Source: Actinomycetota bacterium (GTDB lineage: Bacteria > Actinomycetota > Acidimicrobiia > Acidimicrobiales > Ilumatobacteraceae). Taken from it: DNA of 64,000 nt. Position 1 is the stretch's first letter. Each line of letters opens with the position of its first letter. The translations under genes were made by a program, and so were the position numbers. This document shows, piece by piece, positions 35,924 through 44,010 of the stretch. Location: positions 218,418 to 282,417 of the forward strand of contig JAPLAA010000104.1 in assembly GCA_026393475.1 (NCBI GenBank), given 5' to 3'. The notes beneath the pieces are model-generated. The model was not told where the DNA came from. It searched no databases and was given only the letters and a program-made list of their open reading frames with translations.

Positions 35924-37840
35924 GTGGCCGAACGTGACGCGACGACCGACGGGATCCTCGACGAGGTCCTCGACGAGATCCTCGCGAAGGCCGACCTGCG
36001 CCTCGTGCTGATGTGCCTGGTGCACCTCACCGGCGACCTCGCTTGGCTCGAGCCGCCGTTCCGGCCGACGCGGGACGTGCGGTTGGTACCGGATCCGCGT
36101 GCAGGCCTGCCCGACGAGGTGCAGGACCGCATCCGCACCGCGGTGCGGCGACTCCTGCAGGACGGCGTTCCCGACGCCGCGATCGTCGATCCGGGTGACG
36201 AACTGATGCAGCGGATGATGTCGGTGTGCCTGGGCGAGGAGGTGCCCGCCGAGTACGCGCCGATGATGCGTGGCGAACTCGGCCTCGTCGCAACCGATCC
36301 CGCGCCGAGCACCCCGCTCGACGCGGACCACGAACCGCATGTGCTCGTCGTGGGCGCCGGCATCAGCGGCATCGCGATGGGTGCCGCGCTCGGCCGGGTG
36401 GGCGTCGGGTACACGATCGTCGAGCAGCGCGAGGAGGTCGGCGGCACCTGGTGGGACAACCGGTACCCCGGCTGCGGCGTCGACACGCCGAACCACGCGT
36501 ATTCGTACAGCCACTCGTACGGCAGCGGTGAACCGTTCGCGTGGAGCCGCTACTTCTCCAAGCGCGACGAGATCGAGCAGTACCTGCAGCGGTGCGCCGA
36601 CGAGTTCGAGGTGCGCCCGAACGTGCGCTTCGGCACCGAGGTGTGCGGCGCCTCGTGGGACGAGGCGGCCCAGCAGTGGCACGTGAGCGTCCGCGACGAC
36701 CGTGGCGAGCACACGCTCGTCGCCGACGTGCTGGTCTCGGCGATCGGACTCCTGCACGTCCCCCGGATGCCACAGGTGCCGGGCATGGAGTCGTTCGAGG
36801 GGCTGATCGTCCACCCGTCGCGCTGGCCCGACGACCTCGACCTCCGCGGCAAGCGGGTGGCGGTGGTGGGCACCGGCGCCACCGCGATGCAGCTCGTGCC
36901 GACGATCGCCGACGAGGTCGCGGCGCTCACCGTGTACCAGCGCTCACCGCAGTGGGCGCGCGACATCGGCGGCTACCGCGACACGATCCCGACCGCCGAC
37001 CAGTGGTTGTTCGAGCACCTGCCCTTCTACGCGCGCTGGTTCCGCTTCGCCATGTTCTGGCGGTACGGCGACGGCCTGCTGGTGACGTTGCGCAAGGATC
37101 CCGACTGGCCGTACCCCGAACGGTCGATGAACCGGCGCAACGAACGGCACCGCGTGGAGATGGCCGAGTTCATCGAGCGCGAGCTCGCCGGGCGGCCCGA
37201 TCTGCTCGAGCAGTGCTTGCCCGACTACCCGCCCTACGGCAAGCGGATCCTCATCGACAACGGGTGGTTCCGCACGCTCACCCGTCCCCACGTCGAACTC
37301 GTGACCGACGCGATCGACCATCTCGACGCCGGTGCGGTCGTCACCGCCGATGGCACGCGGCGCGAGGCCGACGTGGTGGTGTTCGCCACCGGCTTCCACG
37401 TGATGGAGATGGCCGCGCGTCTCGGCCTCCGCGGCCGCGACGGCATCGACCTGGCCGACGTGTGGGCCGACGAGAACGCGTCGGCACACCTCGGCATCAC
37501 GGTGCCCGGATTCCCCAACCTGTTCTGCATGGGCGGACCGAACACCGGTCTCGGACACGGCGGGAGCGGCATGTTCGTCGCCGAGTGCCAGACGCGCTAC
37601 ATCGTCGACGCGGTCGAGCAGATGCGTCGGCGCGGGCTGCGCTCGCTGGAGGTGCGCCGCGAGGTGCACGACGAGTACGTGGCCCGGGTCGATGCCGAGC
37701 ACGAGCAGCTCATCTGGACCCACCCCGGCATGACCAACTGGTACCGCAACCGGGCCGGGCGCATCGTCGCGATCATGCCGTGGCGGCTGGTCGACTACTG
37801 GCAGATGACCCGAGAGGTCAGGCTCGACGACTTCGTGTGA
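35924..37840 (+). CDS. Baeyer-Villiger-type flavin monooxygenase
   Basis: A 638-residue class B flavin monooxygenase that inserts oxygen next to a carbonyl with FAD and NADPH. After a ~130-residue helical N-terminal extension, the FAD site is VLVVGAGISGIAMGAAL, the EVGGTWWDNRYPG motif follows, and the BVMO fingerprint FEGLIVHPSRWP fits FxGxxxHxxxW exactly. The NADPH site is VAVVGTGATAMQLVP. GTG start at 35924. The N-terminal extension is unlike cyclohexanone-type BVMOs and resembles the larger group with extra substrate-binding segments. Confidence 0.9.
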   Translation: MAERDATTDGILDEVLDEILAKADLRLVLMCLVHLTGDLAWLEPPFRPTRDVRLVPDPRAGLPDEVQDRIRTAVRRLLQDGVPDAAIVDPGDELMQRMMSVCLGEEVPAEYAPMMRGELGLVATDPAPSTPLDADHEPHVLVVGAGISGIAMGAALGRVGVGYTIVEQREEVGGTWWDNRYPGCGVDTPNHAYSYSHSYGSGEPFAWSRYFSKRDEIEQYLQRCADEFEVRPNVRFGTEVCGASWDEAAQQWHVSVRDDRGEHTLVADVLVSAIGLLHVPRMPQVPGMESFEGLIVHPSRWPDDLDLRGKRVAVVGTGATAMQLVPTIADEVAALTVYQRSPQWARDIGGYRDTIPTADQWLFEHLPFYARWFRFAMFWRYGDGLLVTLRKDPDWPYPERSMNRRNERHRVEMAEFIERELAGRPDLLEQCLPDYPPYGKRILIDNGWFRTLTRPHVELVTDAIDHLDAGAVVTADGTRREADVVVFATGFHVMEMAARLGLRGRDGIDLADVWADENASAHLGITVPGFPNLFCMGGPNTGLGHGGSGMFVAECQTRYIVDAVEQMRRRGLRSLEVRREVHDEYVARVDAEHEQLIWTHPGMTNWYRNRAGRIVAIMPWRLVDYWQMTREVRLDDFV

Positions 37841-38792
37841 CGTCCATCGAGAGGTTGAGGGCCAGGTCGAGCGCGAGGCCGACCGCGCCCGTCACGGGTG
37901 GCACGGTCAACGGCACCATCACCGCGCGCGGGCATCGGTCGAGCACGTGCGCGACGAAGGCCTCGACGAACCGCCCGCCGGCGGTGTGCACGCCGCCCGC
38001 GGTCACCAGTTCGAACTCGGCGTCGCACAACTCGAGTTGGTCGGCGATGCCGACGACCATCGCCGCGTGCTCCACCGCGCTGTGGTCGAGCACGTCGGTC
38101 GCCACCCGGTCGCCGGCGTCGACGGCCCGCTGCACCAGCGGGGCGTGACGCCCGTCGACGCGTCGGCGACCGCGGCTGAGGTCCTCGAACAGGGTCGCGA
38201 CGTCCGCCGCACCGAACGCCTCCAGCAGGAGTTCGGTGAGCGCCGTCGGCGACCCCGTGCGATGGTGCGCCGCGGCGACCGCATGGAGCGCATCGGCGAC
38301 GAGCGACGACGCGCCGCACGGTTCTCCCCACCCGACCGACATCGTACGGCAGCTGCGTCCGTCCGGAGCGACGCCGGCGGTGACCGCACCCGTGCCGATG
38401 CTCGACACGATGCCCCACCCTCGGCCGCTCCCGGCCCGCAACGCGATCATCGAGTCGTTGACGAGGATCCGTTCGCCGGCGAGCCCGAACCCGTCGAGCG
38501 CGGCGCCGATCGCGAGTTCGTCGCTGTGCCAGTCGAGGCCGGCCAGCCCGAACGCGGCCACGACCACGGCGTCGGCGGTGGCGCCGGCACCCGTCAGCGC
38601 ATCGTGAACCCCGCGCGTCAACTCGGACATGGCCGCCTCGAGGCCGACGGTCTCGTGGTTGGTGCAGCCGACGCGCACCGTGCCGAGCACACGGCCGTCG
38701 AGGTCGGCGACGATCACGTCGGTCTTGGTACCGCCCCCGTCCACCCCGAGCAGCACGCCATGTGGCTCCCCAGGCCCCGCGCCGTCCGACAT
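37818..38792 (-). CDS. BadF/BadG-type ATPase, N-acetylglucosamine kinase-like
   Basis: A 324-residue ASKHA-fold sugar kinase. The phosphate-1 loop is LLGVDGGGTKTDVIVADL, the phosphate-2 site GIVSSIGTGAVTAGV with SVGWGEPCGASSLV, and the adenosine site VTAGGVHTAGGRF. Its ATG overlaps the GH4 stop by one base (TGATG). The pair suggests uptake or release of a sugar by GH4 followed by phosphorylation, with GlcNAc or a related sugar as candidate substrate. The 3' end overlaps the BVMO gene by 23 bases. Confidence 0.87.
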   Translation of the reverse strand: MSDGAGPGEPHGVLLGVDGGGTKTDVIVADLDGRVLGTVRVGCTNHETVGLEAAMSELTRGVHDALTGAGATADAVVVAAFGLAGLDWHSDELAIGAALDGFGLAGERILVNDSMIALRAGSGRGWGIVSSIGTGAVTAGVAPDGRSCRTMSVGWGEPCGASSLVADALHAVAAAHHRTGSPTALTELLLEAFGAADVATLFEDLSRGRRRVDGRHAPLVQRAVDAGDRVATDVLDHSAVEHAAMVVGIADQLELCDAEFELVTAGGVHTAGGRFVEAFVAHVLDRCPRAVMVPLTVPPVTGAVGLALDLALNLSMDVTRSRRA

Positions 38793-40078
38793 CAGCCGAG
38801 CCGTCCGAGCATGCCGGTGTTCATCTCGAGCAGACGAGCCCAGACGGCGGCCGCCGCCGACATCGACGGCCCGAGCGGGTTCGTCACGAGCGCGCGGAGC
38901 GCGGCGTCGGCATCGCCGTGCACGGCTGCCTCCACGGTGAGCAGCTCGACGTCCTTCATCGTGCGCAGCAGCGCGTCCATGTCGGCCCGCAGCGGCGGTA
39001 CGGCGAGCGGCTCCGGACCGTTCGGCCCGATCCGCGCGGCGACCTCGACGACCACGTCGGCGTCGAGCCCCGGGATCGCGCCTCGGTTCGGCGTGTTCAC
39101 GACGTGCACCGCGCCCGTGCCGGCCACGAGGTCGGCCATCAGGGCCGCCGCGGCCTCGGAGTAGTACGCCCCGCCGCGCGAGTCGAGCTCGACCGGCTTC
39201 TCCGTCAACTCGGGGTCGGCATACCGGCGCAGCAGTGCGGCCTCGATCTCCTGCACCGCGGACGCACGCGTGGGATGCGCCGCCTGGAAGCGGACCCAGG
39301 CGTCGGTCTCGTAGTAGTAGAGCAGGTAGTAGTTCGGGATGGCGCCGAGCAGGCGGATGGCCGCCGGCGTCCACTCCGGTTCACCGTCGGCATGGGCGGA
39401 GGACATCACCCTGCTCGTGCGCTCCTCCAGGCCACGGAGCACCTCGGGCGTCCGGTCGGTCCCGGCGACGCTCACGCGCCGCACCCAGCTGAGGTGGTTG
39501 AGGCCGACGTAGTCGACGTCGACATCCTCGGCCGTCACCCCCAACGACGCGGCCACCCGGGCCTTCACCGTCCAGGGCACGTTGCAGAGCCCGATGGTGG
39601 GCACGTCGGTGTGTCGGCAGAGCGCCTCGGTCACCAGGCCGGCGGGGTTGGTGAAGTTCAGCACGGTCGCGCCCGGCGCCCACCGGGCCACGTCGGCCGC
39701 GATGTCGAGTGCGACCGGGATGGTGCGCAGTGCGTTGGCGAATCCACCGACGCCGACGGTCTCCTGGCCGATCAGGCCGAACTCGCGGCCGAGCTGTTCG
39801 TCGCGCTCGCGTGCGGCCATCCCGCCGACGCGGATCTGGCTCACGACGAAGCGCGACCCGGCGATGCCGACCGAGCGATCGGTGGTCCACCGCACCGCCA
39901 CCCCACCGCCGTCACGAGCGGCCATCCGGGCGGCCAGCGGCCCGAGGACGGCGAGTCGGGCGTCGTCGTGGTCGACGAGATGGATCTCGTGCAGATCGAG
40001 CACCTCACGCCGACGGAGCAGGCCGTCGACCAACTCGGGCGTGTAGGTGGACCCCCCGCCGATCACGCACACCTTCAC
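38792..40078 (-). CDS. GH4-family glycosidase (6-phospho-beta-glucosidase-like)
   Basis: NAD- and metal-dependent GH4 glycosidase of about 428 residues. The NAD site is VKVCVIGGGSTYTPELVDGL, and the metal/substrate motifs are VLNFTNPAGLVTEAL, IGLCNVPWTVKARV (metal-binding Cys) and VGLNHLSWVRRVS. NTPNRGAIPGLDADVVVEV is the usual C-terminal block. GH4 cleaves through oxidation and elimination rather than direct hydrolysis. The GTG at 40078 matches the family start; a GTG at 40087 is an alternative. No PTS genes are nearby, so the substrate may be unphosphorylated. Confidence 0.9.
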   Translation of the reverse strand: MKVCVIGGGSTYTPELVDGLLRRREVLDLHEIHLVDHDDARLAVLGPLAARMAARDGGGVAVRWTTDRSVGIAGSRFVVSQIRVGGMAARERDEQLGREFGLIGQETVGVGGFANALRTIPVALDIAADVARWAPGATVLNFTNPAGLVTEALCRHTDVPTIGLCNVPWTVKARVAASLGVTAEDVDVDYVGLNHLSWVRRVSVAGTDRTPEVLRGLEERTSRVMSSAHADGEPEWTPAAIRLLGAIPNYYLLYYYETDAWVRFQAAHPTRASAVQEIEAALLRRYADPELTEKPVELDSRGGAYYSEAAAALMADLVAGTGAVHVVNTPNRGAIPGLDADVVVEVAARIGPNGPEPLAVPPLRADMDALLRTMKDVELLTVEAAVHGDADAALRALVTNPLGPSMSAAAAVWARLLEMNTGMLGRLG

Positions 40079-40134
40079 ATGCGTCACAGTACCGGCCGCC
40101 CGGGGCCGCCCCCGTGCGTCGGGTCCGGGGGTAA

Positions 40135-40148
40135 GGTGAGGTCTCACC
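40135..40148. promoter_or_regulatory. Palindrome between the GH4 and GT4 operons
   Basis: GGTGAG-GT-CTCACC lies in the 158-bp gap between two divergent sugar operons, 57 bases upstream of the GH4 start and 88 bases upstream of the GT4 start. A flanking GTCCGG/CCGGAC pair surrounds it. It is a candidate operator for a shared regulator. No regulator gene is adjacent. Confidence 0.5.
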
Positions 40149-40236
40149 GGACGAGTCGCCTCGCTTGGGCAGGACGGCCGTTGCGCTGTCGCCCCGTGCA
40201 GGTTCGACGCCTCGCCACCACGTCGAGGAGGCCTCC

Positions 40237-41454
40237 ATGCCTTGTGACTCGCCGGAGCCGTGGGGCTCCATCCACCAGCTGCCGCTGTCGAGCGACCAGC
40301 ACGAGTCTGGCCGCGCGCGCCGTGTCGGTCTCCTGAGCACCTATCCGCCGGCCCTGTGCGGCCTGGCGACGTTCACCAGCGCGCTCGAGCGTGAGCTCGT
40401 GCGCGGCGGCGACCTGGTCGAGGTCGTCGCCATCGACGACGGCAGCGAGCACGGACCGTCCCGACCTGGTGTCCACGTACTCACCAACGGTGTACCGGCG
40501 AGCATCGCGGCAGCGTGCGAGGTGCTGTCGAGTTGTGACGTCGCGATCATCCAGCACGAGTACGGCATCTACGGTGGCCCCGACGGCGACGAGGTGCTCG
40601 ACGTGCTCCGAGCGATCGAGGTGCCCACCGTCGTCGTGCTGCACACCGTGCCGGCCGAACCGACCGAACACCAGCGGATCGTGCTCGAGCGGGTCTGCGA
40701 GCTCGCGTCGCGGATCGTCGTGATGACGGTCTCCGCCGGCGAACGCCTGCTCAGCGGGTACGACGTCGACGAGTCGTCGATGCGGGTGATCCCGCACGGT
40801 GCCACCCCGCCCAAGCCGGCGCCGCACGGCAGCGCCGACCGCGTCACCGATCATCGACCCACGATGCTCACGTGGGGACTGCTCGGCCCCGGCAAGGGCA
40901 TCGAGCACGTGATCCGGGCGATGTCGTTGCTCACCAACCTCCGTCCGGCCGTGCAGTACACCGTGGCCGGGGCGACGCACCCCAAGGTGTTCGCACGCGA
41001 CGGCGACGACTACCGACGGTCGCTCATCCGCGAGACGTGGTCAGCGGGTGTCGCCGCGAGCGTCCACTTCGACGACACCTACCGCGACGTCCCCGATCTG
41101 ATGCGGCTGGTCGCGTCGTCCACCGTCGTCGTGCTGCCGTACGACTCGAAGGACCAGGCCACCTCCGGCGTGCTCGTCGACGCCATCGCCGCCGGCCGAC
41201 CCGTCATCGCGACGGCGTTCCCGCACGCGATCGAACTGCTCTCGGGTGGGGCCGGCATCGTCGTGCCGCACGCGAACCCGGTCGCGATGGCATCGGCCAT
41301 CCGGTCGGTGGTGAGCGATCCCGCCCACCTCGCGTCGCTGACCGCCAGGGCGAGGGCGCTGGCGCCGTCGCTCACCTGGCACGCGGTCGCGGCGAGGTAT
41401 CGCGACGTGTTCGACGAGTTGGTCCCGACCGGCGCGGGCGCGCACCGCTCGTGA
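40237..41454 (+). CDS. GT4-family glycosyltransferase
   Basis: A 405-residue GT-B glycosyltransferase. The N-terminal domain starts with VGLLSTYPPALCGLATFTSA, and the C-terminal nucleotide-sugar site has LLGPGKGIEHVIRAM and the E-x7-E-like region KDQATSGVLVDAIAAGRPVI. The ATG at 40237 follows GAGGAGG at good distance. Its stop overlaps the next start (GTGA), so it belongs with the toroid protein and GH130 enzyme. It may build a glycan whose mannose- or glucose-type linkage the GH130 product handles. Confidence 0.88.
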   Translation: MPCDSPEPWGSIHQLPLSSDQHESGRARRVGLLSTYPPALCGLATFTSALERELVRGGDLVEVVAIDDGSEHGPSRPGVHVLTNGVPASIAAACEVLSSCDVAIIQHEYGIYGGPDGDEVLDVLRAIEVPTVVVLHTVPAEPTEHQRIVLERVCELASRIVVMTVSAGERLLSGYDVDESSMRVIPHGATPPKPAPHGSADRVTDHRPTMLTWGLLGPGKGIEHVIRAMSLLTNLRPAVQYTVAGATHPKVFARDGDDYRRSLIRETWSAGVAASVHFDDTYRDVPDLMRLVASSTVVVLPYDSKDQATSGVLVDAIAAGRPVIATAFPHAIELLSGGAGIVVPHANPVAMASAIRSVVSDPAHLASLTARARALAPSLTWHAVAARYRDVFDELVPTGAGAHRS

Positions 41455-42479
41455 TCGCCCGCGTCCGCACGTTCGACCACCTCGACCAGCTCTCGGATCC
41501 GCAGGGTCTGTTCGAACACGCCGACGGCACGGTCCGCCGGCTCGAACACGGCTACTGCACCGACGACAACGCCCGCCTCCTGGTGGTGGCCTCCCGCGAG
41601 CCCGATGAGGGCGCCCCGGGTCGACTCGGCCGCCAGGCCCTGGCGTTCTGCCTGGCAGCGCAGGCGACGGACGGCCGCATCAGGAACCGGCTCGACCACG
41701 ACGGTCGATGGACCGACGAGCCGGGCACCGAGGACTGGTGGGGCCGTGCTCTGTGGGGCTTCGGCGCAGCCGCATCGCACCACGACGACCCGGAGGTCCG
41801 CGCCATCGCGCTGCGGGCGTTCGAGACGAGTGCCACGTGCCGTTCGCCGTGGCGGCGATCCATGGCGTTCGCCGCGCTCGGCGCGGCCGACGTGCTGTCG
41901 GTGCACCGGCACCACGCCGGCGCACATCGCCTGATGGTGGACGCCGTCGAGCGGATCGGCCTCCCCGATCCGACCGACGCGACCGATGCGACGACGTGGG
42001 CGTGGCCCGAACCGCGCCTCGCCTATGCGAATGCCGCGCTGCCCGAGGCGTTGATCGCCGCCGGTGCCGCGCTCGGCGACCCCCGTGTGCTCGATGCAGG
42101 TCTGGCGATGCTCACCTGGCTCGTCGATCTGCAGACCCGTGACGGTCACCTGTCGGTGGTGGGCGTCGGTGGCCGCGGGCCGACCGACACCTCGCCACAG
42201 TTCGACCAGCAGCCGATCGAGGTGGCGGCGATCGCCGACGCGTGCTGGCGAGCGTTCACCCTCACCGGCGACCCCGACTGGTCGGCTCGTGTGGTGCTCG
42301 CGCTCGACTGGTTCGAGGGCCGCAACGACAGCGCCGCCGTGATGTGGGACAGCCACTCGGGCGGCGGGTACGACGGCCTGCGCGCCGACGGCCCCAACAC
42401 GAACGAGGGCGCCGAGTCGACGCTCGCGTTCGTGTCGACCGTGCAACGGGCCCGTGCCGCTCGGATGGTGGCGGCATGA
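41451..42479 (+). CDS. Predicted alpha/alpha-toroid glycan-acting protein
   Basis: A 342-residue protein with repeated helical pairs containing aromatic and acidic motifs, including LEHGYCTDDNARLLVV, EDWWGRALWGFGAA, WPEPRLAYANAALPEALI and DGHLSVVGVGGRGP. Related proteins usually sit between a GT4 gene and a GH130 gene, as here, but have no biochemical assignment known to me. The fold resembles six-hairpin glycosidases, so it may bind or trim the same glycan. GTG start overlaps the GT4 stop; its own stop overlaps the GH130 start (ATGA). Confidence 0.72.
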   Translation: MIARVRTFDHLDQLSDPQGLFEHADGTVRRLEHGYCTDDNARLLVVASREPDEGAPGRLGRQALAFCLAAQATDGRIRNRLDHDGRWTDEPGTEDWWGRALWGFGAAASHHDDPEVRAIALRAFETSATCRSPWRRSMAFAALGAADVLSVHRHHAGAHRLMVDAVERIGLPDPTDATDATTWAWPEPRLAYANAALPEALIAAGAALGDPRVLDAGLAMLTWLVDLQTRDGHLSVVGVGGRGPTDTSPQFDQQPIEVAAIADACWRAFTLTGDPDWSARVVLALDWFEGRNDSAAVMWDSHSGGGYDGLRADGPNTNEGAESTLAFVSTVQRARAARMVAA

Positions 42480-43948
42480 GCGGGCACACATCGGTCGATC
42501 TCCGGCTCACCGACATCGCCCTGGTCAACGACCCGTCTCGCGTGGTGCTCCGCTTCTTCGTGCCCGGCCGCGAAGACGTCGGACCCGGCGATTCCCGCGC
42601 CGGCTCGGTGATCGACCGCGTCCTGGCGCTCGACGAGTCCGAGGTGGCGGCGGAGCTCGCCGACGTGATGGCCCGTTTCGACCATCGACACCGTCACCTG
42701 CTGGCCTCGTTCGAGCTGCACGCCGCCGGCATCGATCAACGGCTCGACGACGCGAGTGCGTTGAGCACCGCTCGTCGACGCCTGCTGGGGGCGGTGTTCT
42801 CCCACGAGTACGCGATCGAGGGCGCTGCGCTGTGCAACCCGTCGATCGTCGCCCACCCGCAGCAACCGACCGACGGCACCACGTCGTTCGTGTTGAGCAC
42901 CCGGTGCATCGGCGAGGGGCACCGTTCCTCGATCGGCTTCCGCACCGGCTCGGTCTCCGCCGATGGTGACGTGCAGCTCGACCGACCGGGTGGATTCGCC
43001 CAGATCGGCACGCTCGGGTCGGGCACACACCACAAGGCGGTGCTGCACCGCAAGCTCGCCGAACTCCACGACGACCACGAGAACGCGGCGTTCGTCCTCG
43101 ATCCCCTCCCCGACCGCTTCGGTGACGTCCAGCTCAGCGAGCGGCTCACGGTGCTCACCAACGATGCCGCGACGCGGCGTCACGCCACGGAGACCGTCGC
43201 CCACCTGCAGGTGCTCGGCTGCAGCTCGTACATCGCCACGTTCCCGGCGGACACCGACCTCGCCGAGCGGGTGCTGTGGCCGACGTCCCCGATCGAGCTC
43301 CACGGCATGGAGGACGCCCGCTTCGTCGAGATCGTCGACGGCAGCGCTCCCCGCTACTGCGCCACCTACACGGCCTTCGACGGCACGAACATCGGCCAGA
43401 ACCTGCTGACCACCGAGGACTTCCGCTCGTTCGAGGTGACGCCCATGGCCGGCATCGCCGCCCGCGGCAAGGGGCTCGCCCTCTTCCCCCGGCAGATCGG
43501 TGGACGGTTCGTCGCGCTGTCGAGGGCCGATCGCGAGACGAACTCGGTCGCCTGGTCCGACGACCTCCTGTGCTGGGACAGCTCGACGGTGATCCAGACC
43601 TCCGAGCAGCCGTGGGAGCTCGTGCAGCTCGGCAACTGCGGCTCGCCGATCGAGACCGAGGAGGGGTGGTTGGTGCTCACGCACGGGGTCGGTGCGGTGC
43701 GCACCTACTCGATCGGGGCACTGCTGCTCGATCTCGACGACCCGTCCCGTGTGATCGCTGCCGGAAGCCAACCGATCCTGCGTCCGATGCCGGACGGCCG
43801 GGACGGATACGTGCCCAACGTGGTCTACACGTGCGGTGCGCTGGCGATCGGCGACCGGCTCGTGCTCCCCTACGGGATCGGCGACCAGCGCATCGCGGTG
43901 GCCACGCTGTCGATCCGCGATCTCATCGGCTCGATGAACCGACGCTGA
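42476..43948 (+). CDS. GH130-family glycoside phosphorylase/hydrolase
   Basis: A 490-residue five-bladed propeller enzyme. GH130 members split beta-mannosides with phosphate or water. Recognisable blocks are YAIEGAALCNPSIVAHP, SPIELHGMEDARFVEIV (the conserved E-D-x-R substrate region), GTNIGQNLLTTEDF, and GYVPNVVYTCGALAIGDRLVLPYGIGD near the end (quoted in part: GYVPNVVYTCGALAIGDRLV). It is longer than many GH130 proteins through an N-terminal ~130-residue extension. With its coupled GT4 and toroid genes it suggests building and recycling of a mannoside-containing molecule. Confidence 0.88.
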   Translation: MSGHTSVDLRLTDIALVNDPSRVVLRFFVPGREDVGPGDSRAGSVIDRVLALDESEVAAELADVMARFDHRHRHLLASFELHAAGIDQRLDDASALSTARRRLLGAVFSHEYAIEGAALCNPSIVAHPQQPTDGTTSFVLSTRCIGEGHRSSIGFRTGSVSADGDVQLDRPGGFAQIGTLGSGTHHKAVLHRKLAELHDDHENAAFVLDPLPDRFGDVQLSERLTVLTNDAATRRHATETVAHLQVLGCSSYIATFPADTDLAERVLWPTSPIELHGMEDARFVEIVDGSAPRYCATYTAFDGTNIGQNLLTTEDFRSFEVTPMAGIAARGKGLALFPRQIGGRFVALSRADRETNSVAWSDDLLCWDSSTVIQTSEQPWELVQLGNCGSPIETEEGWLVLTHGVGAVRTYSIGALLLDLDDPSRVIAAGSQPILRPMPDGRDGYVPNVVYTCGALAIGDRLVLPYGIGDQRIAVATLSIRDLIGSMNRR

Positions 43949-44010
43949 AGCCGTTCTGAGAGACTGGAGGCCGTGACGGCTGGGGGGTCGTCCGACCGAA
44001 GGGGGTTCTC

